Assembly: GCA_029778535.1 (NCBI GenBank)
Contig: JAKOQB010000005.1
Coordinates: 248,001-312,000, forward strand
DNA length: 64,000 nucleotides
Source of the DNA: Pseudomonadota bacterium
GTDB lineage: Bacteria; Pseudomonadota; Gammaproteobacteria; Burkholderiales; Burkholderiaceae_F
Direction: 5' to 3'
The position numbers were made by a program, and so were the translations under genes. The notes beneath the pieces were generated by a model, which had not been told where the DNA came from, searched no databases, and saw only the letters and a list, made by a program, of their open reading frames with translations. Below, one piece after another: positions 1 to 9,400 of the stretch (the stretch's first letter is position 1; the number at the start of each line of letters is the position of its first letter).

Positions 1-306
1 GAGGTGGCATGCGTTGCCTCCGCGCTCGCGACTCGTCTGGGCGAAGCGCTCGCCGCTCCGGCCGGCAGCGTGTGGGTGCAGGTCAGAAGCGTTCCTTCGT
101 GCGCCTATGCGGAGAACGGGCCGGAGCAGCCGCCGCCCGTTTTCGTGCGCGTGCTCGCGCGCGGCGACGCCTCCGCGCAGCGGGCGGGTGCGATCGCGGC
201 GGCGGTCGCACAGATCGTCGGCCGTCCGCTCGAGCGCGTGCATGTGATCTGCGAGCCGGATGCGAACGGGCGCGTGTTTTTCGGCGGCGCGCCTGATCCG
301 CGCTGA
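1..306 (+). CDS. Tautomerase/MIF-like protein, 5' end outside window
   Basis: The frame is already open at base 1, so the true start probably lies upstream; an in-frame GTG sits at position 4. The visible ~100 residues resemble small tautomerases of the MIF/4-oxalocrotonate superfamily: a strand containing VWVQVRSVP, a second strand FVRVLARGD, a helix, and a C-terminal RPLERVHVICEP followed by VFFGG. In this superfamily the catalytic base is the N-terminal proline exposed after Met removal, and that residue is not in the window, so activity cannot be judged. The gene ends 40 bases before rpiA on the same strand. The family call rests on fold-like pattern only. Confidence 0.5.
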   Translation, partial: EVACVASALATRLGEALAAPAGSVWVQVRSVPSCAYAENGPEQPPPVFVRVLARGDASAQRAGAIAAAVAQIVGRPLERVHVICEPDANGRVFFGGAPDPR

Positions 307-346
307 GCGGCATCGGTAACATGCGCGCCATTTCAAAGGAGCGCAC

Positions 347-1012
347 GTGGCCACCCAGGAAGAACTGAAGCGCGCCGTCGCCCAGGCGGCGCTGAAATTC
401 GTGCGGCCGGGTCAGGTGCTCGGCGTCGGCACCGGCTCGACCGTGGATCTCTTCATCGACGCGCTGGCGGCGGCGAAGATCGACGTGCCCGCGGCGGTAT
501 CGAGCTCCGAGCGCAGCAGCCAGCGGCTCGCGGGCTGCGGCATCCGCACGCTCGACCTGAACGACGTCGACACCCTGCCGGTCTACGTCGATGGCGCCGA
601 CGAGATCGATCCCGGCTTCAGCATGATCAAGGGCGGCGGCGCGGCGCTGACGCGCGAAAAGATCGTCGCCGCGGTCGCGACGACCTTTGTCTGCATCGCC
701 GATGCCAGCAAGCGCGTCGACGTGCTCGGTCGCTTTCCACTTCCGGTCGAGGTGATCCCGATGGCGCGCGCCTACGTGATACGCGAGCTGGCCAGGCTGG
801 GCGGCCAACCGAAATGGCGGGTGGGCGTCGTGACCGACAACGGCAACGTGATCATCGACGTGCACGGCCTGCGCATCACTGACCCGGTCACGCTGGAGGC
901 GCGCATCAACGCCATCGTCGGCGTGGTGACCAATGGCCTGTTCGCCGCGCGCGGCGCCGACGTTCTGCTGCTCGGCACCGCCGAGGGCGTGAAGGAACTG
1001 CGGCGGCCGTAA
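347..1012 (+). CDS. rpiA: Ribose-5-phosphate isomerase A
   Basis: Interconverts ribose 5-phosphate and ribulose 5-phosphate in the non-oxidative pentose phosphate pathway, in the cytoplasm. The 221-residue length is normal for RpiA. The family signatures are all visible: the phosphate-binding loop GVGTGSTV near residues 27-34, the active-site segment VDGADEIDP near 82-90, and [11 protein letters not shown] near 95-105 with its catalytic lysine and glutamate region. The start is a GTG at 347 preceded by AAAGGAG at a good distance. It is followed after 31 bases by a DUF2459 gene on the same strand, so co-transcription is possible. Confidence 0.96.
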   Translation: MATQEELKRAVAQAALKFVRPGQVLGVGTGSTVDLFIDALAAAKIDVPAAVSSSERSSQRLAGCGIRTLDLNDVDTLPVYVDGADEIDPGFSMIKGGGAALTREKIVAAVATTFVCIADASKRVDVLGRFPLPVEVIPMARAYVIRELARLGGQPKWRVGVVTDNGNVIIDVHGLRITDPVTLEARINAIVGVVTNGLFAARGADVLLLGTAEGVKELRRP

Positions 1013-1043
1013 CGCTCGACCACGGGTTCGGTACAGCGCTGCC

Positions 1044-1724
1044 ATGCGGCGCTTCATCGGCGCGCTGGCGCTCGCTTTGATCGCGGTGCCGCTTGTATAT
1101 CTGCTCGCCGCGCTCGCGCTCGGGCTCGTTGCCGTCAATCGCGGATTCCGCGACTCGCCGGACGGCGTGGTGATCTACGTACGTACCAACGGCGTGCACG
1201 CCGAATTCGTGCTGCCCGCGCGCGGCGCGTACGACTGGACTCGCGAGTTTCCGCTGCTCACGGTCGTGGATTACAAGCGGCTGCCGTCGCTCGCCGGTTT
1301 CGATTGGATCGCGTTCGGCTGGGGCGATCGCGCGTTTTACCTGCAGACGCCGCGCTGGAGCGACCTGCGGCCCGGCATCGCGTTCAACGCGCTCGCGGGG
1401 CTGGGGCCGGCGGCGATGCACGTCGAGTACCTGGCGCGGCCGTACGACTATCGGTCCGTGCGCGTCGACATCGACGAGGCGCAGTACCGGCGGCTGGTCG
1501 ACTACGTCCGTGCGGGCTTCGCGCGCGACGCGCAGGGACGCGCGGTCCGCATCGATCATCCCGGCTACTTCGCGACCGATGCGTTCTTCGAAGGCACCGG
1601 CCACTACTCGCCGTGGTTCACCAGCAACGAGTGGGTGCGCCGCGGGCTGGCGCAGGCCGGGATTCGCACGGCCGCGTGGTCACCCTTCGATGTCGCGCTG
1701 TTCTGGCACCTTCCGGCGCGATGA
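1044..1724 (+). CDS. DUF2459 / TIGR02117 family membrane-anchored protein
   Basis: A 226-residue protein with one hydrophobic N-terminal segment (about residues 5-28), probably a signal anchor, then a soluble domain. The pattern YVRTNGVHAEFVLP, FGWGDRAFYL and a late FEGTGHYSP stretch matches the DUF2459/TIGR02117 family of unknown function. The conserved histidine in NGVH and the GWGD motif suggest an enzyme-like pocket facing the periplasm, but no reaction is known. It follows rpiA by 31 bases. Its 3' end overlaps a convergent small membrane ORF by 45 bases. Confidence 0.8.
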   Translation: MRRFIGALALALIAVPLVYLLAALALGLVAVNRGFRDSPDGVVIYVRTNGVHAEFVLPARGAYDWTREFPLLTVVDYKRLPSLAGFDWIAFGWGDRAFYLQTPRWSDLRPGIAFNALAGLGPAAMHVEYLARPYDYRSVRVDIDEAQYRRLVDYVRAGFARDAQGRAVRIDHPGYFATDAFFEGTGHYSPWFTSNEWVRRGLAQAGIRTAAWSPFDVALFWHLPAR

Positions 1725-1883
1725 TTTTCCCGGGCGCAGCGCGAAGAGACCCAGCAACGCCAGCGGCACCGCCGCGAGCAGCAGCCAGCCGAAGCGCGCG
1801 CCGGTCGCGAGCAGGACCAGCAGCACGCCCGCGGTGAGCGCGACGACCCAGAACAGCAGGAAGCCGAGCGGTCCCTGCACCAT
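1680..1883 (-). CDS. Small two-helix membrane protein, unknown function
   Basis: A 67-residue ORF whose ATG lies about ten bases after the stop of the molybdenum hydroxylase gene on the same strand, so it could be the last gene of that unit. The sequence is mostly two hydrophobic helices (about residues 5-25 and 30-48) followed by a basic tail rich in Arg and Lys. No family is recognised. It overlaps the 3' end of the convergent DUF2459 gene by 45 bases. Hydrophobicity and position support it as real, but small size and absence of a recognisable family keep confidence moderate. Confidence 0.5.
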   Translation of the reverse strand: MVQGPLGFLLFWVVALTAGVLLVLLATGARFGWLLLAAVPLALLGLFALRPGKSSRRKVPEQRDIEG

Positions 1884-1892
1884 CGCGCGCCG

Positions 1893-4181
1893 TCATTTCG
1901 CGGCGCGGATCGCGCGCCACACGCGCTCCGGCGTGGCCGGCATCGCGATGTCGGCCACACCGAGCGGCCGCAGCGTATCGAGCACCGCGTTGATCACCGT
2001 GGGCGTGCCGCCGACCGTGCCCAGTTCGCCCACGCCCTTGGCGCCGAGCGGATTGATCGTGCACGGCTGCGACTCGTCGGTGTGTGTGTCGAAGTTCGGC
2101 AGATCGTCGGCGCGCGGGATGCAGTAGTCCATGAACGAGCCGGTCAGAAGCTGGCCGGTCTCGTCGTACACGACCTGTTCGAGCAGCGCCTGTCCGACCG
2201 CCTGCGCGATGCCGCCGTGCACCTGCCCGGCGACGATCAGCGGATTGATCACGCGGCCGACGTCGTCGACCGTCGTGTAGCGAACGACCTCGGTGGCGCC
2301 GGTGTCGGGGTCGATCTCGACCTCGCACACGTGGCAACTGTTCGGCCACGACGGCCCGCCGACCTTCTGCACGGTGTCGATTGCGATGCGCCGCTCGGGC
2401 TGGCGCGCGGCAAGCTCGCCGAGTTCGATGCCGAGATCGGTGCCGGCCACGCGGAAGCGCCCCGCCTCGTACGTGATGTCCTGCACCGGCGCTTCGAGCG
2501 CCTTGCCCGCGAGTTCGCGGCCCGATTCGATCGCCTTGTCCGACGCGGTCAGCATCGCCGAGCCGCCGATGTAGATCGACCGGCTCGCCATGCTGCCGAA
2601 GCCCTGCGCGACATCGCTGTCGCCCTGCACGATCTCGATCCGCTCGGCGTCGATCTGCAGCCGGTCGGCCAGCACCTGCAGCAGGCTCGTCTCGATCCCT
2701 TGTCCCATCGCCTGCAGCGCGGTGTACACGCGCACGCGGCCGTCGGCTTCGACGACGAGGCGCACCGCTTCCTCCAGCATCGCGCCGGTCCATTCGAGGA
2801 ACGTCGACACCGCGCGGCCGCGCAGCCTGCCGCGCGCCTGCGATTCGCGCTTGCGCGCTTCGAACCCGCTCCAGTCGCTTGCCGCAAGCGCGCGTTCGAG
2901 AATGCGCGGGAAGTCGCCGCAGTCGAACGTCTCGCCCATCGGCGTCTTGTACGGCATGTGCGAAGGCCGGATCAGATTGCGCCGGCGCAGCTCGGCCGGA
3001 TCGATCTGCAGCTCAGCGGCGGCGCAGTCCATCAGCCGCTCGATCAGGAAGATCGACTCGGGGCGGCCGGCGCCGCGATAGGCGGACACGATGTTGGTGT
3101 TCGTCAGCACCGCCTGCGCGGTGAGGTCGAGCGCGGGGACGTGATACACGCCGGTGATCACCTTCGGCCCGATCGCGAGGTTGATGATCGCGCCCGCGCC
3201 GTACGCGTACGCGCCGATATTGCCGGCGATGCGCACGCGCAGCGCGAGGATCCTGCCGTCGCGGTCGAGCGCGAGTTCGGCATCGGCGTGCTGGTCGCGA
3301 CCGTGCGCGGCCGCCTGGAAGTCCTCGAGCCGGGTGGCGCACCATCGCACCGGCCGGCCGAGCTTGCGCGCCGCGTACGCGCACGCCGCATCTTCCGGCG
3401 GCGTCATAGCCTTCAGGCCGAAGCCGCCGCCGACATCGCCGACCAGCACGCGCACCTGCTCGGGCGCGAGGCCGAGCACGCCCGCGAGCGTCTTCTGCAT
3501 GCCGGCCGGGTTCTGCGAACTGGCGTGCATCGTCAGCCGGCCGTTCGCGCGATCGAACACTGCGGCGCCGGCGCGCGGCTCCAGCGTCACCGGCGACAGC
3601 CGCTGGTTGTGCAGCGATAGCTTCGTGACGTGCGCGGCGCGCGCGAACGCGGCATTGCACGCCGCTGCGTCGCCCCACTTGGACACCGCGACCGCGTTGC
3701 CCGGCGCATCGGGCCACAGTTGCGGCGCGTTCGGCGCCAGCGCTTGGTCGAGCGTCACCAGCGCGTCGAGCGGCTCGTAATCGACGACGATCGATTCGGC
3801 CGCGCGCTGCGCGATCGCGCGCGTGCTCGCCGCGATCGCAACGACCGGCTGGCCGACAAAGCGCACCGTATCGGTCGCAAGCGGATAGAGAGGCGGCCCG
3901 CTCATCGGCTTGCCCGCCGCATTCTTCAGCGCCGGGTTGCCGGGAAAGCTGCCGACGCCGTCGGCGGCGAGGTCCGCGCCGATGAACACCGCAGCCACGC
4001 CGGCGATCGACTTCGCCGCGCTCGCATCGATCGACCGGATGCGCGCATGCGGGTGGGGCGAGCGCACGAACGCGAGGTGCAGTTCGCCGGGAAAAGTGAG
4101 GTCGTCGACGAACCGTCCCTGCCCGGTCAGCAGCCGGTCGTCTTCGCGGCGGGTGACCGCTTGGCCGATGCCGAATTTCAT
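1893..4181 (-). CDS. Molybdopterin-binding large subunit, xanthine dehydrogenase / form II CoxL type
   Basis: A 762-residue molybdenum hydroxylase large subunit, a normal length for CoxL/aldehyde oxidase-type proteins. Visible landmarks are the N-terminal GRFVDDLTFPGELHLAFVRS, the glycine-rich GGGFGLK near residue 253, AYRGAGRPE near 368, and the C-terminal KGVGELGTVGG that carries the catalytic glutamate. AYRGAGR is the form II signature; true CO dehydrogenases carry a Cys-containing AYXCSFR loop, so CO oxidation is not indicated. The substrate is unknown. The usual FAD-binding and [2Fe-2S] subunits are absent from both sides: upstream lies hicBA, downstream a small membrane ORF. Partners must be encoded elsewhere or be missing. 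Confidence 0.92.
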   Translation of the reverse strand: MKFGIGQAVTRREDDRLLTGQGRFVDDLTFPGELHLAFVRSPHPHARIRSIDASAAKSIAGVAAVFIGADLAADGVGSFPGNPALKNAAGKPMSGPPLYPLATDTVRFVGQPVVAIAASTRAIAQRAAESIVVDYEPLDALVTLDQALAPNAPQLWPDAPGNAVAVSKWGDAAACNAAFARAAHVTKLSLHNQRLSPVTLEPRAGAAVFDRANGRLTMHASSQNPAGMQKTLAGVLGLAPEQVRVLVGDVGGGFGLKAMTPPEDAACAYAARKLGRPVRWCATRLEDFQAAAHGRDQHADAELALDRDGRILALRVRIAGNIGAYAYGAGAIINLAIGPKVITGVYHVPALDLTAQAVLTNTNIVSAYRGAGRPESIFLIERLMDCAAAELQIDPAELRRRNLIRPSHMPYKTPMGETFDCGDFPRILERALAASDWSGFEARKRESQARGRLRGRAVSTFLEWTGAMLEEAVRLVVEADGRVRVYTALQAMGQGIETSLLQVLADRLQIDAERIEIVQGDSDVAQGFGSMASRSIYIGGSAMLTASDKAIESGRELAGKALEAPVQDITYEAGRFRVAGTDLGIELGELAARQPERRIAIDTVQKVGGPSWPNSCHVCEVEIDPDTGATEVVRYTTVDDVGRVINPLIVAGQVHGGIAQAVGQALLEQVVYDETGQLLTGSFMDYCIPRADDLPNFDTHTDESQPCTINPLGAKGVGELGTVGGTPTVINAVLDTLRPLGVADIAMPATPERVWRAIRAAK

Positions 4182-4188
4182 ACTTTGC

Positions 4189-4383
4189 TTAGAACGCCTT
4201 GGGTAGTCCCGCCTGCTTCAGAATCGCATTGGCGGTGTGACGGGACTTGATCTTGCTGTCGACAGGAAAGCGCACGCCGGTAATCGGACTGGACCAGATT
4301 TCGTGATCGCCTTTGCCTTGCCTGTCGAAGCGGCAACCGGCCGCACGCGGCAACTCCTTCAGTCGCGCTGCACAGTCTCCCAA
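4189..4383 (-). CDS. hicA: HicA-like toxin (mRNA interferase)
   Basis: A short YcfA/HicA-type protein of about 64 residues. The double-stranded-RNA-binding-like core ends with KGDHEIWSSP, where the histidine aligns with the catalytic His of the G-S-H motif in HicA toxins, and a C-terminal RHTANAILKQAGL helix typical of the family. Members cleave mRNA when not bound by HicB. The start is uncertain: TTG at 4383, just past the hicB stop, gives a normal family length; the frame is open further upstream but that stretch overlaps hicB and reads as shadow. The order antitoxin then toxin fits the DUF1902-HicA arrangement. Confidence 0.7.
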   Translation of the reverse strand: MGDCAARLKELPRAAGCRFDRQGKGDHEIWSSPITGVRFPVDSKIKSRHTANAILKQAGLPKAF

Positions 4384-4390
4384 GCGTGAC

Positions 4391-4627
4391 TCACGTAGCG
4401 AGCTTGCCGACGACTTCGAAACGCCTTCCGAGCACTTCGAGCGGCACGTCGTCATCGACGTGCACGCCGTCGGCCTCCAGCAGTTCCGGAACAAGACCTC
4501 GCAACCTTTCCATCAACTGTTCCCACGTTTGCGCTTCAGTCGCAAGCCCCGGAACGTCGTCGCTCGTCGCGACCCAGGCCTCGGCCTCGGCGTCCCATAG
4601 CGCATTCACCAACAGGACTTTCTTCAC
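4391..4627 (-). CDS. hicB: HicB-like / DUF1902 antitoxin
   Basis: A 78-residue partial-RNaseH-fold antitoxin. It begins VKKVLLVNALWD, continues with EAWVATSDDVPGLATEA, the hallmark pattern of HicB/DUF1902 proteins, and has the helix WEQLMERLRGLVPELLE. No separate DNA-binding domain is present, so autoregulation by this protein alone is doubtful. The GTG at 4627 is chosen because AGGAG precedes it and because it lies only four bases after the yggX stop; a longer ORF extending upstream would overlap yggX. It probably neutralises the toxin encoded next. Confidence 0.75.
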   Translation of the reverse strand: MKKVLLVNALWDAEAEAWVATSDDVPGLATEAQTWEQLMERLRGLVPELLEADGVHVDDDVPLEVLGRRFEVVGKLAT

Positions 4628-4631
4628 GGGC

Positions 4632-4904
4632 TCACTCCTTCGGCGGCACATACCCCGCCGGCTGATCGGCACCCTCGCCGAAGAAGTACTTCTCCATCTG
4701 CTGCAGCAGATACTTGCGCGCGCGCGCGTCGGCGAGGTTCAGGCGGTTCTCGTTGACCAGCATGGTCTGGTGCTTCTGCCAGGTCGCCCACGCTTCCTTC
4801 GACACGCTCTGCCAGAGCTTCTTGCCGAGTTCGCCGGGGACCGGCGGGAAGTCGAGTCCTTCGGCTTCCTTGCCGAGTTTCACGCAGTGGATCATTCGAG
4901 GCAT
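4632..4904 (-). CDS. yggX: Fe(2+)-trafficking protein YggX
   Basis: A 90-residue protein matching YggX nearly end to end: [19 protein letters not shown] at the N-terminus with the conserved cysteine 7, [20 protein letters not shown] in the middle, and MEKYFFGEG near the end. YggX protects iron-sulfur clusters from oxidative damage and helps iron delivery. It lies about 50 bases downstream of argA on the same strand and four bases before the hicB antitoxin, so the toxin-antitoxin pair may be transcribed from the housekeeping promoter of this run. Confidence 0.95.
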   Translation of the reverse strand: MPRMIHCVKLGKEAEGLDFPPVPGELGKKLWQSVSKEAWATWQKHQTMLVNENRLNLADARARKYLLQQMEKYFFGEGADQPAGYVPPKE

Positions 4905-4955
4905 GAATTGATCTCCGAGAAGGTAGTCGTGGTCGGCGCGCGCAGCGTGCCGACA

Positions 4956-6302
4956 TTATCCGAGTTGTTTGATCAATACCTGCGAGCGGCGCTGCCAGTT
5001 GTACAGGCGCTGGCGCTCGATCGGCAGCTCGTCCACGCTCGCCAGCGTGAAGCCGCGCTTCAGGAACCAGTGACTGGTGCGCGTCGTCAGCACGAAGAGT
5101 TTCGCCAGCCCCGCCGCGCGCGCGCGCGCCTCGATGCGCTTCATCAGCCGCTCGCCGTCGCCGTAGTTTTGGTAGGCGGGGTGTACGGTGACCGCGGCCA
5201 TTTCGCCCATCTTCGCGTCAGTGAACGGGTACAGCGCCGCGCAGCCGTAGATCACGCCGTCGTGCTCGAGCACGGTGAAGCGCTCGATCTCGCGCTCGAT
5301 CAGCTCGCGCGGGCGTTTGACGAGCGTGCCGTCGGCCTCCAGCGGTTCGAGCAGCTTGATGATCCCGCCGACATCCTCGACGGTCGCCTCGCGCATCGAC
5401 TCGATGTCCTCGGTCGAGATCATCGTGCCCACGCCGTCGTGCGTGAACAGTTCGATCAGCACGCCGCCGTCGAGCGCGTACGGGATGATGTGTGCGCGTG
5501 CGACGCCGCCCCGGCACGCGCGCAAAAGGAAGTTCAGGTTGTAGGCGGCGTCGCTGTCCACGTCGGCGGCGGCGAGGAGCCGGTCGGCCTGCGCCATCGA
5601 CAGCTCCGGGTGCAGCGTGCCGGCGCGGTCGCGCACGCCGTCGATGTCGGCGACGAAGATCAGCTTGTCGGCCTTGAGCGCCACCGCAATGCTGGTCGCG
5701 ACGTCTTCCATCGTTAGGTTGAATGCCTCGCCGGTCGGCGAGAAGCCGAGCGGGGAGGCGAGTACGATCGAGTTGGCGCCGAGCGTGAAGCGGATCGCAT
5801 CGGCGTCGACCTTGCGCACCACGCCGGTATGCTGGTAGTCGACGCCGTCGAGGATGCCGAGCGGCCGCGCGGTGACGAAATTGCCGCTGACCACGCGCAC
5901 CTGCGCGTGCGCCATCGGGGTGTTCGGCAGCCCCTGCGAGAACGCCGCCTCGATGTCGAGCCGGATCTCGCCCGACGCTTCCTTCGCGCATTCGAGCGCG
6001 GCGGCATCGGTGATGCGAACGCCGTGAACGAAGCGGCCCTCGGCGCCGCGCAGCGCAAGCTGCGCCTGCACCTGCGGGCGCGAGCCGTGCACGAGCACGA
6101 GCCTGATACCCATCGCGTGCAGCAGCGACAGGTCGTGCACCAGCGCGGTCAGGCGGCCGGCTTCGATCAGTTCGCCGCCGAAGCCGACCACGAATGTCTT
6201 GCCGCGGTGCGCGTGCACGTACGGCGCGACCTCGCGCAGCCACTGCACGAACTGCGACTGGCTCGACTGGACGAGCTGGCTTTCCGGCGTGCTGTCGTTC
6301 AT
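4956..6302 (-). CDS. argA: Amino-acid N-acetyltransferase (N-acetylglutamate synthase)
   Basis: Catalyses the first step of arginine biosynthesis, acetylating glutamate with acetyl-CoA. The 448-residue protein has the classical two-domain layout: an amino-acid-kinase-like domain (about 20-290, with FVVGFGGELIEAG and LVHGSRPQV) that normally carries the arginine feedback site, and a C-terminal GNAT domain (about 300-440, with AAVTVHPAYQNYGDGERLM as acetyl-CoA loop). The ATG at 6302 is chosen; an in-frame TTG at 6326 is the alternative. No ribosome-binding site precedes the ATG, and a TATACT box ends just six bases upstream, raising the possibility of a leaderless message. yggX follows. Confidence 0.95.
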   Translation of the reverse strand: MNDSTPESQLVQSSQSQFVQWLREVAPYVHAHRGKTFVVGFGGELIEAGRLTALVHDLSLLHAMGIRLVLVHGSRPQVQAQLALRGAEGRFVHGVRITDAAALECAKEASGEIRLDIEAAFSQGLPNTPMAHAQVRVVSGNFVTARPLGILDGVDYQHTGVVRKVDADAIRFTLGANSIVLASPLGFSPTGEAFNLTMEDVATSIAVALKADKLIFVADIDGVRDRAGTLHPELSMAQADRLLAAADVDSDAAYNLNFLLRACRGGVARAHIIPYALDGGVLIELFTHDGVGTMISTEDIESMREATVEDVGGIIKLLEPLEADGTLVKRPRELIEREIERFTVLEHDGVIYGCAALYPFTDAKMGEMAAVTVHPAYQNYGDGERLMKRIEARARAAGLAKLFVLTTRTSHWFLKRGFTLASVDELPIERQRLYNWQRRSQVLIKQLG

Positions 6303-6308
6303 GCGCGC

Positions 6309-6314
6309 AGTATA
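6309..6314 (-). promoter_or_regulatory. Candidate -10 box of argA
   Basis: On the minus strand this reads TATACT, five of six matches to the sigma-70 -10 consensus. It ends six bases before the argA ATG, so transcription would begin at or next to the start codon. No good -35 hexamer is seen 16-18 bases upstream; that stretch lies in the GTGATCCGT repeat cluster. Confidence 0.4.
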
Positions 6315-6330
6315 GTTGCGCGCCAATTGC

Positions 6331-6413
6331 TCGTGATCCGTGATCCGTTGTTCGTGATCCGTGTCCCGTGCACTGCGATCGACGGATCACAGATCACGGA
6401 TCACGGATCACGA
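6331..6413. repeat. Nested inverted repeat built from GTGATCCGT units
   Basis: The argA-hrpA spacer contains an exact 18-base inverted repeat, 6331-6348 paired with 6396-6413, each arm made of two overlapping copies of a GTGATCCGT unit. A further unit at 6354-6362 pairs with its complement at 6382-6390 inside the loop, with additional degenerate copies. The whole 83-base stretch can form a long cruciform or RNA hairpin. It ends seven bases before the hrpA ATG, so it overlaps any ribosome-binding region of hrpA and sits upstream of the divergent argA promoter. Confidence 0.85.
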
Positions 6414-6419
6414 AGTCAG

Positions 6420-9400
6420 ATGGCGATCACGTTTCCAGAAGAACTCCCCGTCTCCGCGCGCCGCGACGAGATCGCGCGCGCGATCGAGCGGCATCAGGTC
6501 GTGATCGTCTGCGGGGAGACCGGCTCGGGCAAGACCACGCAGCTGCCGAAGATCTGTCTCACGCTCGGGCGCGGCAAGCGCAAGCTGATCGGCCACACGC
6601 AGCCGCGCCGGATCGCCGCCTCGTCGGTCGCGCGCCGCATCGCGCAGGAGCTGAACTCGCCGCTGGGCGAGGTGGTCGGCTTCAAGGTGCGCTTCACCGA
6701 CCAGACGCGGCCGGGCGCGTCGATCAAGCTGATGACCGACGGCATTCTGCTCGCCGAGTCGCAGTCCGATCCGCTGCTGTCGGCGTACGACACGATCATC
6801 ATCGACGAGGCGCACGAGCGGTCGCTGAACATCGACTTCCTGCTCGGGTATCTGAAGCAACTTCTACCTCGCCGTCCGGAACTGAAGCTGATTGTCACGT
6901 CGGCGACGATCGACGCCGAGCGCTTCGCGCAGCACTTCGGCACACGCGAGCAGCCGGCGCCGGTGATCAACGTGTCGGGGCGGCTGTACCCGGTGGAGAT
7001 CCGGTATCGGCCGGTCAAGGACGAGGACGACGCCGACGACCGCACGCTGATGGACGCGATCGTCGACGCCGTGGACGAATGCGCGCTCGCGGGCCGCGGC
7101 GACGTGCTGGTGTTCCTGCCCGGCGAGCGCGAGATCCGCGAGGCGGCAGAAGCGCTGCGCAAGCATCACCCGCCCGGTACCGGGATCCTGCCGCTATACG
7201 CGCGCCTTTCGGCCGAAGAGCAGGACCGCGTGTTCAAGCCGGACGGCGCGCGGCGCATCGTGCTCGCGACCAACGTCGCGGAGACATCGCTCACCGTGCC
7301 CGGCATCCGCTACGTGGTCGACACGGGGCTGGCGCGGGTGAAGCGCTATTCGTACCGCACCAAGGTCGAGCAGCTGCAGGTCGAGTCGATCTCGCAGGCG
7401 GCGGCCAACCAGCGCGCCGGGCGCTGCGGGCGGACCAGCAACGGCATCTGCATCCGCCTGTACGACGAAGCGGATTTCACCAAACGGGCGCGCTTCACGG
7501 ATCCGGAGATCCTGCGCTGCTCATTGGCGAGCGTGATCCTGCGCATGAAGTCGCTGCACCTGGGTGACGTGCGCGCGTTTCCGTTCGTCGAGCCGCCGCC
7601 GGCGCGCGCGATCGCGGACGGCTACGACCTGCTGGCCGAGCTCAATGCGATCGACGACGACAACGAACTGACGCCGATCGGCGACGAACTGGCGCGGCTG
7701 CCGCTCGACCCGCGCATCGGCCGCATGCTGCTCGCAGCGCGCGACCACCATGCGCTCGCGGAGGTGCTGATCATCGCTTCCGCGCTGTCGGTGCAGGACC
7801 CGCGCGAGCGGCCGCTGGAATCGCAGCAGGCGGCGGATGCGGCGCACCGCCGCCATGCGGACGAGAAGTCGGACTTCGTTTCGTACGTGAAGCTGTGGAA
7901 CTTCGTCAACGAGCGGATCGAGCACAAGAAGTCGAACCGCAAGCTGACCGACGACCTGAAGTCGAACTTCCTGTCGCCGCGCCGCGTGCGCGAATGGAAG
8001 GAGGTGCACGGCCAGTTGCACACGATCGTCGGCGAGGCGGGGTGGCGCATCAACACGTCGCCGGCGACGTTCGAGCAGGTGCATCTGGCGCTGCTGGCGG
8101 GGCTGCTCGGCAACGTCGGCTTCCAGACGCTCGACGCCGATTACCGCGAGCCGCCGTACGTGGGCGCGCGCGGCATCAAGTTCTTCGTCTGGCCGGGCTC
8201 GCCGCTGGTGAAGAAGGCAGGGCGCTGGGTGATGGCGGCGGAGTTGATCGAGACCTCGCGCCTGTTCGGCCGCTGTGTCGCCACGATCGAGCCGCAGTGG
8301 CTCGAGCGCGTGGGTGCGCACCTGCTGAAGAAGTCGTGGAGCGATCCGCACTGGGAGAAGCGCGCCGGCCAGGCGATGGCGCTTGAGCGCGCCGCGCTGT
8401 ACGGCATGACCGTGTACGCGCAGCGGCGCGTGCCGTACGGCGAGAAGGACCCGGCGCACGCGCGCGCGCTGCTGATCCGCGAAGGGCTAGTCGCGGGCGA
8501 GTTCGACACGCGTGGCGCGTTTTTCGCGCACAACCTGAAGCTCGTGCGCGAGATCCGGGAGCTGGAGCACAAGGCGCGGCGCCAGGACGTGCTGGTCGAC
8601 GACGAGCTGATTTTCGCGTTCTACGACCGGCTGATTCCGGCCGACGTGTACTCGGCGGCGCAGTTCGAGAAGTGGCGCGCCGAGGCGGAGAAGGCGAATT
8701 CGAAGCTGCTTTTCCTGTCGCGCGACGAGCTGATGCGGCACGAGGCCGCCGGCGTCACCACCGATCTCTTTCCGAAGCAGTGGACGATGCGCGGCACCGC
8801 GATGGCGCTGACCTATCACTTCGAGCCCGGCAGCGCGCGCGACGGGGTGACGCTGACGGTGCCGCTGTTCGCGTTGAATCAAATCGACCCGGTGCGCTGC
8901 GAATGGCTGGTGCCCGGCATGCTGAAGGAGAAGGTGCACCTGCTGCTCAAATCGCTGCCGCAGAAGCTGCGCCGCCACTGCGTGCCGCTGCCCGAGTACG
9001 CGGCCGGCTTCGTCGACCGCATGCGCGCCAAGCTCGCCGATCCGGATGTGCCGCTGCTCGACGCGCTGATCGCCGACGTACGTGCGCAGACGAGCGTCGT
9101 CTGCCGGGTCGAGGACTTCAAGCTCGAGCAGCTGCCCGCGCACCTGACGATGAACTTCAAGGTCGTCGACGAACACGGGCGTCAGCTCGCGATGGGCCGC
9201 AGCCTGCCGCAGTTGCGTGCAGAACTGGGGCGCGAGGCGAGGCAGACCTTCCAGTCGCTCGCGCAGGCGCAGGTCACGGAGGTCGCGAGCGAGCGCATCA
9301 CCGACTGGGATTTCGGCGCGCTGCCCGAGCTGCTGGAAATCCGCAAGGGCGGGCAGATGCTGATCGGCCATCCGGCGCTGGTCGACCGCGGCGATCACTG

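Noticed and set aside
2082-3620. 512-residue plus-strand ORF
   Set aside because: Antisense to the molybdenum hydroxylase gene, Arg/Asp/His-rich shadow composition, no family resemblance.
1893-4181. Annotation as a true CO dehydrogenase (CoxL form I)
   Set aside because: The active-site loop reads AYRGAGR, not the Cys-containing AYXCSFR, and the CoxS/CoxM subunits are absent.
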